Made by a program: the position numbers and the translations under genes. Below are positions 15,046 through 23,068 of a stretch of 31,849 nucleotides of DNA, one piece after another. The DNA comes from Phycisphaerae bacterium (GTDB lineage: Bacteria > Planctomycetota > Phycisphaerae > UBA1845 > Fen-1342): contig JALHOX010000007.1 in the NCBI GenBank assembly GCA_022842805.1, positions 1 through 31,849 of the forward strand, written 5' to 3'. The notes under the pieces are model-generated. The model was not told the origin of the DNA. It did not search any database and was given only the letters and a program-made list of their open reading frames with translations. Position 1 is the stretch's first letter; each line of letters opens with the position of its first letter.

Positions 15046-16824
15046 TCAGCGCTCGATCGAATCCGCGATCGCCGCGAACATCTTCGCCGACCACTCGCCG
15101 AAGCGCGGTCCGGCGGCGCTGCGCATCTGCGTGACGATGACGCCCGTCTCCGGGTCGATGCGCAGAATGCACGCGCTCAGCGAGCCATGACCAAAGGTGC
15201 GCATGCCCAGCGCCAGGTGCTCCGGCGCCGTGCTGTCCACGGGCGCGCCCGGCCGGTGCTCCGGCTTCCAGTGCAGACCGATGCCTTCGCTTTCAGGGAT
15301 GCCGGGGTAGTAGTCGGCAAGCTTCACGGGCAGCATCCGTTGCAGCGTCTCCTGCGAGAAGAGCTCGATTTCGCCATAGCTGCCGCCGTTCGCCAGCGTC
15401 TGGGCCAAAATAGCCAGCTCAATGGCGGTCAACTGTGCGCCGCTGCTCGCACCCGTGATGACCGCCTCATGCATGCCGAGCGGACCAAACAGGTCTTCGT
15501 GAAAGAGCCGCAGGATGCTCTTGCCGCTGAGCCGCTCCATCGCCTTCGCCGTCAGGTCATAGCCCATGCCGCTGTATTCATACTTTCGTCCGGGCAAGTT
15601 CACGTCGATCGCGTTCAGGATGATGTTCTCAAAGTAGGGATTTCGCGCCCCGCCCCAGTCGCCGTGGCCCGAGAGGCCGCTGGTGTGCGTCAGGCATTGG
15701 CGGAACGTCGGCACATGGGGGTCGCTTTTCGGATATTCGTCGAAGACGCTCGCGACCGAAGCATCGAGCTCGATTCTTCGCTGATCGAGAAACCGCCCAA
15801 AGAGCATCGCGGTCAGGGTCTTGGTGATCGAAAAGACGTCCTGTCGAAATGCGCGGGTCAATTCGACGCCCGCCGCCGTCTTTCCAAACGCGTCGTGCGT
15901 GATGATCACGCCGTCGCGAGCGACCAACATGACGAAGGGCTCGCCCGAGTCGGCCGCCCAGTCGCGACAAACCGCGTCGATCCGCTCTTTCGCGTCAGCG
16001 GCGACGCGCGCCTCAGCCGGCGTGCCCTCGCGCAACACGGGCGCGGCAACAGGGCGCTTCCGCGGCGGAGCAAGCGGCGTCGCGATCACCGAAGACCTGT
16101 GGCTCGCGGGCGGGGACGTTGACCGGGCCGCCGCCAACAGCCGCAGCTTGAGCTGCAGTTGGTACTCGTCGTTGCGCATCGCGGGCGACCACCGTCGACG
16201 ATTCGCCTCGCGCGCATACGCGCTCGAACCGGCGGCGCTCGGAGCGCTGCTCGATGCCGCCTCGCGGGCCGCCTCAAAAAAGCCCGCCATCAGGATCGCG
16301 CCCGCCTCGGTGTCGTTCATCGCGCGAAAATGGGCATCGCGCGCCGTCAATCGCACCTCGGTCCGCGCCGCTTCCCAAATCTCCGGCGGCACGCTCAGCG
16401 GGCGCGCGGGCACCAGCCCCGCTTCATCCGCCGGCGTCCAGAAGATGAACCCATCGCCGCGGCAGAAAAAGGTCAGCGCCCGCCGCAGCGGCGTGCCGTT
16501 CGGCGCTGTTCCCTCGATCACTGCCGCCCAACGGCCGGGCGCGTTTGGCGCCGGAGCTTCGCGAAAATCGCCGTCGAACCAGCGCACGCGCAGCTCCGCG
16601 CTCCCGCCGAGCCGACGCACCTCGTCCGCATCGCGCCAGATGATGCGCGGCGGCTGGTCGGCGTTGAAGATGAAGGAAAGCGGTCGGGCGGTGGTGAGTT
16701 CCTGCGCAAGGTACTGCTTGCGAAGTTGGACGAGGTTGCTGGGTTCCTCAGCGGCGAACGCGTGTCCAAACCCGATCGTCGAAATGATGAGCAAAACAAC
16801 ATGGCAGAGGCGACTTGATCTCAT
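15046..16824 (-). CDS. Exported serine beta-lactamase-like hydrolase
   Basis: A 592-residue exported protein. Residues 1-24 are a signal peptide ending AFA. Residues about 25-180 form a domain I do not recognise, with several Trp-rich strands. An Ala/Ser/Arg-rich linker (about 185-285) joins it to a class C beta-lactamase/penicillin-binding-protein fold. That domain has SxxK as Ser332-Ile-Thr-Lys335, THTSGLSGHGDW, a Tyr417-Ser-Gly motif where family members often have YxN, and His546-Gly-Ser near the end in place of KTG. The nucleophile, general base and HxG motifs are present, so esterase, peptidase or beta-lactamase activity is plausible. Substrate is unknown. The ATG at 16824 has an AGGAGG five bases upstream. 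The 181-base spacer at 14865-15045 shows nothing recognisable. Confidence 0.88.
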   Translation of the reverse strand: MRSSRLCHVVLLIISTIGFGHAFAAEEPSNLVQLRKQYLAQELTTARPLSFIFNADQPPRIIWRDADEVRRLGGSAELRVRWFDGDFREAPAPNAPGRWAAVIEGTAPNGTPLRRALTFFCRGDGFIFWTPADEAGLVPARPLSVPPEIWEAARTEVRLTARDAHFRAMNDTEAGAILMAGFFEAAREAASSSAPSAAGSSAYAREANRRRWSPAMRNDEYQLQLKLRLLAAARSTSPPASHRSSVIATPLAPPRKRPVAAPVLREGTPAEARVAADAKERIDAVCRDWAADSGEPFVMLVARDGVIITHDAFGKTAAGVELTRAFRQDVFSITKTLTAMLFGRFLDQRRIELDASVASVFDEYPKSDPHVPTFRQCLTHTSGLSGHGDWGGARNPYFENIILNAIDVNLPGRKYEYSGMGYDLTAKAMERLSGKSILRLFHEDLFGPLGMHEAVITGASSGAQLTAIELAILAQTLANGGSYGEIELFSQETLQRMLPVKLADYYPGIPESEGIGLHWKPEHRPGAPVDSTAPEHLALGMRTFGHGSLSACILRIDPETGVIVTQMRSAAGPRFGEWSAKMFAAIADSIER

Positions 16825-16875
16825 GGCTGCCTCCTTCCTCGATTTTAGCCCCGCGCGAGGTCCGCGGTGCGGATC

Positions 16876-16917
16876 GCTTCGCCGCCGACCGCCGACCGAT
16901 CGCCCTTCTGGCGAAGC
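16876..16917. terminator. Inverted repeat after the DUF1275-STAS gene
   Basis: GCTTCGCC (16876-16883) and GGCGAAGC (16910-16917) are perfectly complementary with a 26-base loop, starting five bases past the DUF1275-STAS stop. It may end that transcript or fold in the leader of the hydrolase gene. The long loop makes it weak evidence. Confidence 0.3.
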
Positions 16918-16921
16918 TGCC

Positions 16922-18082
16922 TCAGCTCATCGCCGCTGCCACCGCCGCCGTTCGCGTCCGGGCCTCGTCGAGCAGCGCGAATCCGTGTGCCACCGCCTTT
17001 TCTGCATCGTCGAACACAGTGTGCGGCTCAATCCCGACCCGCGGCGAATCGAGCTCCAACTCCGCGACCCGCTCCGGCGACAAACCCGCCCAAATCACGG
17101 TGACCTCGCGCTCGCGCCCGCGCCGCGCCACATCGCCTAACTGCAACCCGGCGTTGGCGTCGAGCAGCGTCGCCTCTGTCAGGTCGAGCACCGCGACGCG
17201 GATTTGCCCCGGCAATCGCTCGATCCAGTGAATCAAGTCCGGCAGCCGCTGAACCGCGCCGGCTCGATTGCGATCGCGCCGCAGGTGATAAACCACCATC
17301 TCGCGCGGCAGCGGCACGGCGCCCGGCGTCGCGTCGCGATTCATCGGCTCCAGCTCGCAGATCGGCGTGCGCACGTCCTGCCACACGATCCACAGCAAGA
17401 ATGCCACCGGCGGGATCATCGAGAAATCGGCAAACCTCTCAAACGCGACGGTGCCCAGCCCCGCGCCGACCATGAACGACAGCACAATCGAGGTGAGCAG
17501 CAGGACACGAACGCGCGCCGCGCGAACCTGCTCCGCCGGCCGCACCACCCCGTCGCGGCTGCCGATCGCCAGCATCGCGCTTTCGATCCCAATGTCGGTC
17601 AGCACGCCCGTCAGATGCGTGGTCCGCACGACGCCGTTGGAGATGCGCGTAATGGTCGCGTTTTGCAGCCCCATCGCGGTCGATGCCAGGCCGCTGAGAA
17701 TCCAGCGATGAACCGCGGTAATCGTCTCAGGCTTCGTATCCCAAAACTCAATGCCGAACGCGAACAACAAAAGCAACCCCGCCTGCACCATCATCGGCAG
17801 TACGTAGATCGATTCCCAACCGAGTCGACGGGCTTTTTCCGTCAACCCGCCCGAGATCGCCGCGCCGAGGATAAAGGTCATGACCAGAAACGTGAGGAAC
17901 CCCGCCTGCGCCGCGTTCAGTTCGATGACCACGCGCCCCAGATGGCTCACCGAGCCGGTGACGTGGCTCGTGACCGTCCCGCAGGCCAGAATGCAGATCA
18001 CGTTCGTATAGCCCGCGACCCACGCCAATGTCAGCGCGAGGCGGCTTTGCTGCGAAACGGAGTGGGCCTTGCTGACGAGCAT
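16922..18082 (-). CDS. DUF1275 (YoaK-like) membrane protein fused to a STAS domain
   Basis: A 386-residue inner-membrane protein. Residues about 12-240 match DUF1275: GYTNVICILACG near the N-terminus, SHVTGSVSHLG, then five or six further helices and NGVVRTTHLTGVLTDIG. DUF1275 proteins are small membrane proteins of unknown function. Residues about 265-386 form a STAS-like domain with VAVLDLTEATLLDANAG, followed by VIWAGLSPERVAELE. STAS domains of anti-anti-sigma factors carry a phosphorylatable Ser or Thr in the DxSG loop; here the loop reads LDANAG, so that switch residue is missing. SulP anion transporters have a similar membrane-plus-STAS design. The ATG at 18082 lacks a clear ribosome-binding site. 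A transport function is inference from architecture. Confidence 0.84.
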   Translation of the reverse strand: MLVSKAHSVSQQSRLALTLAWVAGYTNVICILACGTVTSHVTGSVSHLGRVVIELNAAQAGFLTFLVMTFILGAAISGGLTEKARRLGWESIYVLPMMVQAGLLLLFAFGIEFWDTKPETITAVHRWILSGLASTAMGLQNATITRISNGVVRTTHLTGVLTDIGIESAMLAIGSRDGVVRPAEQVRAARVRVLLLTSIVLSFMVGAGLGTVAFERFADFSMIPPVAFLLWIVWQDVRTPICELEPMNRDATPGAVPLPREMVVYHLRRDRNRAGAVQRLPDLIHWIERLPGQIRVAVLDLTEATLLDANAGLQLGDVARRGREREVTVIWAGLSPERVAELELDSPRVGIEPHTVFDDAEKAVAHGFALLDEARTRTAAVAAAMS

Positions 18083-18168
18083 GCGCTAATTCTGGTCCGC
18101 GATGCGGCCTGTTCGAACCCACAAACCGCTGGGATGAAGTCCCCCCGTCCCGGTTCGCCGCCCCGCAC

Positions 18169-19119
18169 TCACTTCGACTCGCGCTGTTCCTTGGTCTGTT
18201 CGCCGCCGATCTCCATCGATTTCACCACCCTCTGAAGCGTCTTGCTGCGCTCCTTGAACTCCGACTCGGGGCAGGTCAACAGTACTACAAGCACATCCGT
18301 CGACCGCGGCACCGCCACCCAGTGCTGCACCGTTTGCACCTCGCCCGTGCCGGTCAGCGCGCCGCCCGTGCCCTTTCCGGCCACGACGACGTTCATCGCC
18401 TTCATCTCCCCCAGTTTGCCGATCCGCTCCTTCTGGATCTCAAACCCGGCCTTCTTCAGCCCCGCCACGCTCAAATCGAGCAACATCCGCGGCGTCAGCG
18501 CGCTCTCCGGCGTTTGAATGAAGACCACGATCGACGAGACGCCGTCCGGCGACCACACCTTTCGCGCCTTCCCCGGTACCGTCACCGACTCCACAGGGGC
18601 CTCGCGCCAGCCCTGCGGCGGACGAATTTTGAATTTGAACTCGTCGTCTGCGACCGCCTCGCCCAGTTCGCTGTCGCCGCCCTCCGCCGCAGATTCTTCG
18701 TCGCTCGACTTGGGCTTCTCGTCGCTTTTGCCCACGTCGCTCAGACTCTTGATATAAGCGGCCAGGATGGCGATGTCGGCCGGCTCGGGTATCGCGTTAG
18801 TAGCCGGGTTCATGCCGAAGCGCCGGCTTTTGTCCTTCAGTTCCTCACGCGACACGCCGCGCTCCAGCACGCCGCGGATGCCGTCCACGCTGCCGTCGCA
18901 GTGGTCCCACACTTCATCGCGCAGGTTCGGCCCCCGTCCTCCCCCGCGTGCATCATCCTGATGGCATTTGGCGCACTGCCCGATGCGATAGAGCTCTTCC
19001 CCTCGCTTCAGATCGTCGAGCGTCATCGTGTCGCCGAGCCGCCAGCCGCTATCGCCGGCCACCGCACCGCCCGCACCGATCCAAAAGGCCATCAGCCCAG
19101 CTACACAGAAACCTGTCAT
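18169..19119 (-). CDS. Exported cytochrome c fused to a PsbP/Mog1-like domain
   Basis: A 316-residue periplasmic protein. Residues 1-21 or so are a signal peptide ending AVAG. The cytochrome c domain spans about 35-135, with the haem-binding motif Cys49-Ala-Lys-Cys52-His53 and Met103 in FGMNPAT as the likely sixth ligand; AAYIKSLS is the closing helix of the fold. A charged Ser/Asp/Glu/Lys linker (about 138-165) leads to a C-terminal alpha/beta domain (about 168-305) with FKIRPPQGWRE, a strand SIVVFIQTP, GFEIQKER and VVLLTCPESEF. Its strand order resembles PsbP/Mog1-type domains, though I cannot confirm this. The ATG at 19119 has GAGGT seven bases upstream and starts directly at the signal peptide. 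A role in electron transfer or oxidative sensing is inference. Confidence 0.84.
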   Translation of the reverse strand: MTGFCVAGLMAFWIGAGGAVAGDSGWRLGDTMTLDDLKRGEELYRIGQCAKCHQDDARGGGRGPNLRDEVWDHCDGSVDGIRGVLERGVSREELKDKSRRFGMNPATNAIPEPADIAILAAYIKSLSDVGKSDEKPKSSDEESAAEGGDSELGEAVADDEFKFKIRPPQGWREAPVESVTVPGKARKVWSPDGVSSIVVFIQTPESALTPRMLLDLSVAGLKKAGFEIQKERIGKLGEMKAMNVVVAGKGTGGALTGTGEVQTVQHWVAVPRSTDVLVVLLTCPESEFKERSKTLQRVVKSMEIGGEQTKEQRESK

Positions 19120-19210
19120 CGCGCGCACCTCAATGGGGGTTGAAGAGTTGCGCACATCATACGGCAGCAAGCGGTCGCGTGGTCTGGGCTTGGCCCGCCC
19201 CCTACCGCAC

Positions 19211-20236
19211 TCAATTCAAGATCCGCACCGCCGTGTAGGTCGCCTCCAGCTTCATCGGGCGCTCGATGCGCCCGACGCCGCCGTAGGTGCCGGGCTTGAG
19301 CCAGACTTTCCCATTATTGGGAACGATCAGGAGCGCCTGCGCGAGGCCGAACGGGTCGAGAAATGTGCCGAAGGGGATGGCGCTAATCTGGTCGTCGGCG
19401 AAGACCCAGTTGTCCTCGGGATAGAGAAACGACATCACGCGCCCATCCCAGAAACTCGCGCCGACGCGTTGACCGATGAGCGTCTGCTGAGCCGTGTTGG
19501 GGGCCAGCACGGTGATCGTGGCACACGAGTTGTTGGTCGCGGCGCACGTCGTGCAGTTCGAGAACGCACATGCGCCATAGTGCATCACCGAGCCGAAGTC
19601 ATACGGACCATGTTCGCTGTCGCCCGGGTCGCGAATCGTGAACTGGCTGTTGCAGGAGGCCGGGTTGCCATTGGAGTCGGTGCAGGCGGTCTGCGAGACG
19701 TTGTTGAAGTTGATCTGAACGAACGTGTTGCGGTCCGCGCGGCTCTGCTCGTGATAAAACCCGAGCACATGGCCGAGCTCGTGGACGAGCGTGCCGTGCG
19801 TCGTCCAACTCGTGATCCAGACCCGCTGCCGTCCGCCGTTCCGTCCCAGAAACTCGCTGGCGTTGAAGCTGTCGGAGATGATCCGGATGTAGTCGGCCTC
19901 GCCGTTTCGCGGCGCGAAATTCACATCAGCCAGCGACTCCCACTCCTGCATGGCGGCGATCATGCGCTGCTCGTTGGTACTGCCGACGTTGGTCGCAAAC
20001 TCGTAGGGCACGCGACCGTTGGGCCAAAGACTGGTGCCAAACGTCGCCCGCGATTCGTCGAAATCGATCGGCACCACGATGTCGCCGTCGATCAGCTTCA
20101 GACGCTCCGGAATCAGCACTTCCCGCGTGAATTTGGCGAGATCCTCGGCCGGGTCGGTCGCGCTGTCAGCCAATTGCCCGAAAAGCGGAGCCGCAAGGAA
20201 CCAGCCGGCGGCCAATAGTTTCGTCGTCGCGTGCAT
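19211..20236 (-). CDS. Secreted astacin-family zinc metalloprotease (M12A)
   Basis: A 341-residue exported protease. Residues 1-20 are a signal peptide (MHATTKLLAAGWFLAAPLFG). A propeptide-like stretch runs to about 65. The catalytic domain begins at WPNGRVPYEF, the usual start of mature astacins. The zinc site is His152-Glu-Leu-Gly-His156 with His162 in GFYHEQSRADR, exactly the astacin pattern. The Met-turn is SVMHYG (Met218). All catalytic residues are present, so it should be active once processed. The last 50 residues (19214-19363) are not astacin: they read FLDPFGLAQALL, then WLKPGTYGG, IERPMKL and VRILN at the end, resembling the first coil of a parallel beta-helix. The three genes upstream end in similar segments. 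It follows the first metzincin gene after 163 bases. Confidence 0.93.
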   Translation of the reverse strand: MHATTKLLAAGWFLAAPLFGQLADSATDPAEDLAKFTREVLIPERLKLIDGDIVVPIDFDESRATFGTSLWPNGRVPYEFATNVGSTNEQRMIAAMQEWESLADVNFAPRNGEADYIRIISDSFNASEFLGRNGGRQRVWITSWTTHGTLVHELGHVLGFYHEQSRADRNTFVQINFNNVSQTACTDSNGNPASCNSQFTIRDPGDSEHGPYDFGSVMHYGACAFSNCTTCAATNNSCATITVLAPNTAQQTLIGQRVGASFWDGRVMSFLYPEDNWVFADDQISAIPFGTFLDPFGLAQALLIVPNNGKVWLKPGTYGGVGRIERPMKLEATYTAVRILN

Positions 20237-20306
20237 GATTTCGGTGCTCCTGGATGGATCGCCACGGCCGTTCCGCCGCGCCTCTCCATCTCCGATGCGC
20301 AGCGCC

Positions 20307-20346
20307 GCCCCCGCGGGGGCAGAGATTCCGGCGGAAAATTCGCCGG
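20307..20346. terminator. Two adjacent hairpins between the metzincin and astacin genes
   Basis: GCCCCCGCGGGGGC at 20307-20320 is a perfect 14-base palindrome. CCGGCG and CGCCGG at 20328-20346 flank a 7-base A+T-rich loop. Both lie 54-93 bases past the metzincin stop, so they may weaken or end transcription before the astacin gene. There is no U-tract. Confidence 0.35.
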
Positions 20347-20399
20347 CGGCGGCGAGCGGGTCGGCCTGCGGCGGCGCCGGTCACGGCCAATCTGCCCGG

Positions 20400-21656
20400 C
20401 TATCGAAACGTCGCCGCTCCGGAAGCCGCGACCCAGATCCCGGGACGCGTGAGCTTGCGATTGCCGGTCAGCGTGTACGCGCCGGGGAATAGGAAATAGG
20501 TGCTGTGGTTCAGGGAGGCCGATTGTGCCGTCATCGGGTTGGTCCAAGGCTGCGTGCACGCGCCGCGGGGGAACGCCGCCGCGAGGCCGACGAAGACGTT
20601 GTCGCCCAGACAGCCTTCCATCTCCAGTTGCGCGTCGCCGCAATCCAGTCCGCCGCGGCCCAGCTCCGCCGCCGCCTTGTCGGCCTCGCTGCGCGGCAAG
20701 CACTCATAGTCGCGCCGCTTGGGCGGACGTTCACCGCGTTCCAGCGCCAGGCCGGCCCCCGCAACGATCGCCCACTCGTCGGTGTCGTGCACCGTGGAAC
20801 GAATGCCGGTCTCGCCGCACCAGCTATCGCCGTTGTCGCCGTTGCTGATGTCGGCGACGACGTTGGATTCGAACGTACCGTCGCAATCCCAGTCGGTGCT
20901 GCCCATGCGCACGCTGATGATTTCGTTGATGCTGTTTTCGTTCAGCGAGCACATGTTCCCGGCGGAGTAATCCAGTTGCTTAAAGCGGGCCTTGGGGTGG
21001 ATGATGTTGTTGCACTTCAAGACGTTGCGCACGCCGGAAAGCTGGTAGCGATAGCTCATCACGCTGGGCAACAACGGATTGTGATTTCCCAGCGTGTCGC
21101 AGTCATCCGGCCCGCAGTGACTCAGCCCCAGCGTGTGGCCGAACTCGTGCGCGAGCGTCGCGGCCTGTTTGAATTCGCTGCCCACCTGATTCTCGTGATC
21201 CGCGAGCGTCACGATGAAGTAGCGGCCCGGGCCTTCGGCGAGGCCGCTGCTGTCGGTCAGCGTGCAAGAGCTGTCCTGATAGAAATGGCCGAAGATGCAA
21301 TAGTGCGCCGCCGGGTTGTTGATCAGATCGAAATGCTGATTACGCAGGCGGCCGAAGCTGTTGGCCGCGCCGCTGTAGTCGAAGAACTCATTGCAATTGT
21401 TCGGGTCGCGAACCATCACGTTGTGATGTGGGATCTCGTCGTCCACGATGATCGTTAGTTGATGGCCGCGGCATGCGAACATCTCGACCACCGCGTCGAT
21501 CACCAGTTGGCTCGGGCGATGGCTATGGTCGCTGTTGGCCATGTAGTCGAGTTCGATCAGAAAGCTCGCGGCGGCGGCGCGTGGCGCTGCGGCGAAGATC
21601 AAGTGAACGCTCAGCAAGCCTGCAACGACCGTAAGGTTTCGGAGCAGCGTGCACAT
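20400..21656 (-). CDS. Secreted metzincin-like protease, first tandem copy
   Basis: A 418-residue exported zinc protease. Residues 1-30 are a signal peptide rich in Leu and Ala. The catalytic part spans about 32-290 with the metzincin site His170-Glu-Phe-Gly-His174 and His180 in GLSHCG, followed by a Met-turn SVMSYRYQ. All three zinc ligands and the general base are present. Several conserved Cys (MFACRGH, PNNCNEF, HYCIFGH, SHCGPDDC) suggest a disulfide-stabilised fold. A segment DWDCDGTF, DISNGDNGD and DEWAIV then follows, like the Asp-rich module found after the catalytic domain in some secreted metalloproteases. The last 70 residues share the PG-(Y/F) C-terminal module of its neighbours. 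I cannot place it in a MEROPS family with confidence. ATG 21656 is chosen for the signal peptide. Confidence 0.87.
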   Translation of the reverse strand: MCTLLRNLTVVAGLLSVHLIFAAAPRAAAASFLIELDYMANSDHSHRPSQLVIDAVVEMFACRGHQLTIIVDDEIPHHNVMVRDPNNCNEFFDYSGAANSFGRLRNQHFDLINNPAAHYCIFGHFYQDSSCTLTDSSGLAEGPGRYFIVTLADHENQVGSEFKQAATLAHEFGHTLGLSHCGPDDCDTLGNHNPLLPSVMSYRYQLSGVRNVLKCNNIIHPKARFKQLDYSAGNMCSLNENSINEIISVRMGSTDWDCDGTFESNVVADISNGDNGDSWCGETGIRSTVHDTDEWAIVAGAGLALERGERPPKRRDYECLPRSEADKAAAELGRGGLDCGDAQLEMEGCLGDNVFVGLAAAFPRGACTQPWTNPMTAQSASLNHSTYFLFPGAYTLTGNRKLTRPGIWVAASGAATFR

Positions 21657-21716
21657 TTGCAATCTCGTTTCCCGCGAAGGCGACGCGGTTGCGGTTGTTT
21701 GAATCTTGCGCGCCCG

Positions 21717-21734
21717 CACGGGCTTAAGCCTGTG
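21717..21734. other. Near-perfect palindrome between the tandem metzincin genes
   Basis: CACGGGCTTAAGCCTGTG is an 18-base palindrome apart from one pair that becomes G-U in RNA. It lies between the stop of the second copy (21755) and the start of the first (21656). It could be a regulator site, a weak terminator, or a dispersed motif. Confidence 0.35.
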
Positions 21735-21754
21735 GATCGTCAACGGTGCAAGAA

Positions 21755-23002
21755 CTATCGAATCGTGGCACTGCCGATCGGTGCGAGCCATATGCCCGGC
21801 TTCGTCAAGCGGAGCGAGTTCGTCACGTTGAATTCGCCGGGGCGGAGAAAATAGGTGCTGTTGAGCGGCGCGAAGACATGCGCCTCGGCCGGGCCGTCGA
21901 AGGGCAACGAGCAGTAGCCGAGCTGAACGCCGGCGTTATTGCCGACGAAAATGTTCTCTCCGCTGGGGCACGACTCGGTCGTCAGCGCCGGCTGCGGGCA
22001 GCCGCCGCGTGCCGCGATCTCATCCTGCAATTCCAGCCATTCTTCGTGAGTGATACAGCCAATGTCGCGCTTCTTCTCGGGCCGCACGGCTCGCTCGCGA
22101 TCGCGCGCAGCGGCGTCGACCGTGGCCCATTCGTTTTCATCGTTGATGATGCCGCGCGTGCCGGCGACACCGCACCACCCGACGCCGTTGCGGTTATTGC
22201 TCACGTCCTGCGAAACGATGCCGCCGATGGCTCCGTTGCAGTTCCAGTCGACGGGGGCCATGAAGCAGCCGGTAGTCTCGCTCAGTAAGTTCTCGTCGAG
22301 TCCGCAGAGCCGCCCGTGTGAATAGTTGATCTCGCGGAAGATCGCCTGCGGCGGAATCATGCCGTTGCACGTCAGCACGTTCTTCACGCCGCTGAGCTGA
22401 TAGCGATAGCTCATGATGCTGGGAAGGATCACGCTTCGATCGCCGATGCTGTCGCAATCGCTCACGCCGCAGTGCGACAGGCCAAGCACGTGACCGAATT
22501 CGTGCGCCAGCGTGGCAGCCTGGTCAAACGTGGTGCCCGTCTGTCCGCTGAACGAACCGAGCGTCACGATGAAATATCGTCCGCCGAGTTCGCCAAGGCC
22601 GCTGCTGGTCGTGTTGACGCATCCGACGTCTTCGTAGTTGTGAGCGAAGATGCAGTAATCCCACGCATTGTCATTCTGGCGATCAAAGTAGGTCTGGCGC
22701 AGCGCCCCAAAGCTGTTGTTGACCCCGCTGTAGCCAAACAGCTCGGTGCAGTTGTTCGGGTTACGCTGCAGCTCGGTGTAATGCGGCAGCGCATCGTCGA
22801 CGTCGACGATCAGCGTGTGGCCTTCGCATGCGAACATGCGCACCACCGCGTCGATGACGGCGGCGCTCGGACGATGCGAATGGTCGCCGGCGACCATGTA
22901 GTCGAGCTCGATGCGGAAGGTGCCGGCGTTGGCCGCCGCCGTTGCCGCAAGTGTCGCGATAACACATCGAACCGCTTGATTTCGAACCGTCATCTTGCTC
23001 AT
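21755..23002 (-). CDS. Secreted metzincin-like protease, second tandem copy
   Basis: A 415-residue paralogue of the next gene downstream. It has the same order of features: a signal peptide ending AAANA, FRIELDYM and DHSHRPS near the N-terminus, PNNCTELF, the zinc site His167-Glu-Phe-Gly-His171 with His177 in GLSHCG, a Met-turn SIMSYRYQ, then DWNCNG and NENEWATV-like acidic segments. It ends with the shared module (STYFLRPGEF, LRLTKPGIW, SATIR). Every catalytic residue is kept, so both copies should be active. The two have diverged in loops and in the charged region before the C-terminal module. I chose the ATG at 23002; an ATG nine bases later is almost as good and the frame is open upstream. 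It starts 66 bases after the stop of the degenerate protease gene. Confidence 0.87.
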   Translation of the reverse strand: MSKMTVRNQAVRCVIATLAATAAANAGTFRIELDYMVAGDHSHRPSAAVIDAVVRMFACEGHTLIVDVDDALPHYTELQRNPNNCTELFGYSGVNNSFGALRQTYFDRQNDNAWDYCIFAHNYEDVGCVNTTSSGLGELGGRYFIVTLGSFSGQTGTTFDQAATLAHEFGHVLGLSHCGVSDCDSIGDRSVILPSIMSYRYQLSGVKNVLTCNGMIPPQAIFREINYSHGRLCGLDENLLSETTGCFMAPVDWNCNGAIGGIVSQDVSNNRNGVGWCGVAGTRGIINDENEWATVDAAARDRERAVRPEKKRDIGCITHEEWLELQDEIAARGGCPQPALTTESCPSGENIFVGNNAGVQLGYCSLPFDGPAEAHVFAPLNSTYFLRPGEFNVTNSLRLTKPGIWLAPIGSATIR

Positions 23003-23068
23003 GGGTCGCTCGCACATTTTGCCGGCGCCGCGTTGGCGAAACGTCCGCCGCCGGGCGATACCGATCAC

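Noticed and set aside
18083..18168. Possible tRNA, because GTTCGAACCC resembles a T-loop
   Set aside because: The bases flanking the loop cannot pair as a T-stem on either strand and no anticodon arm or acceptor stem can be drawn.
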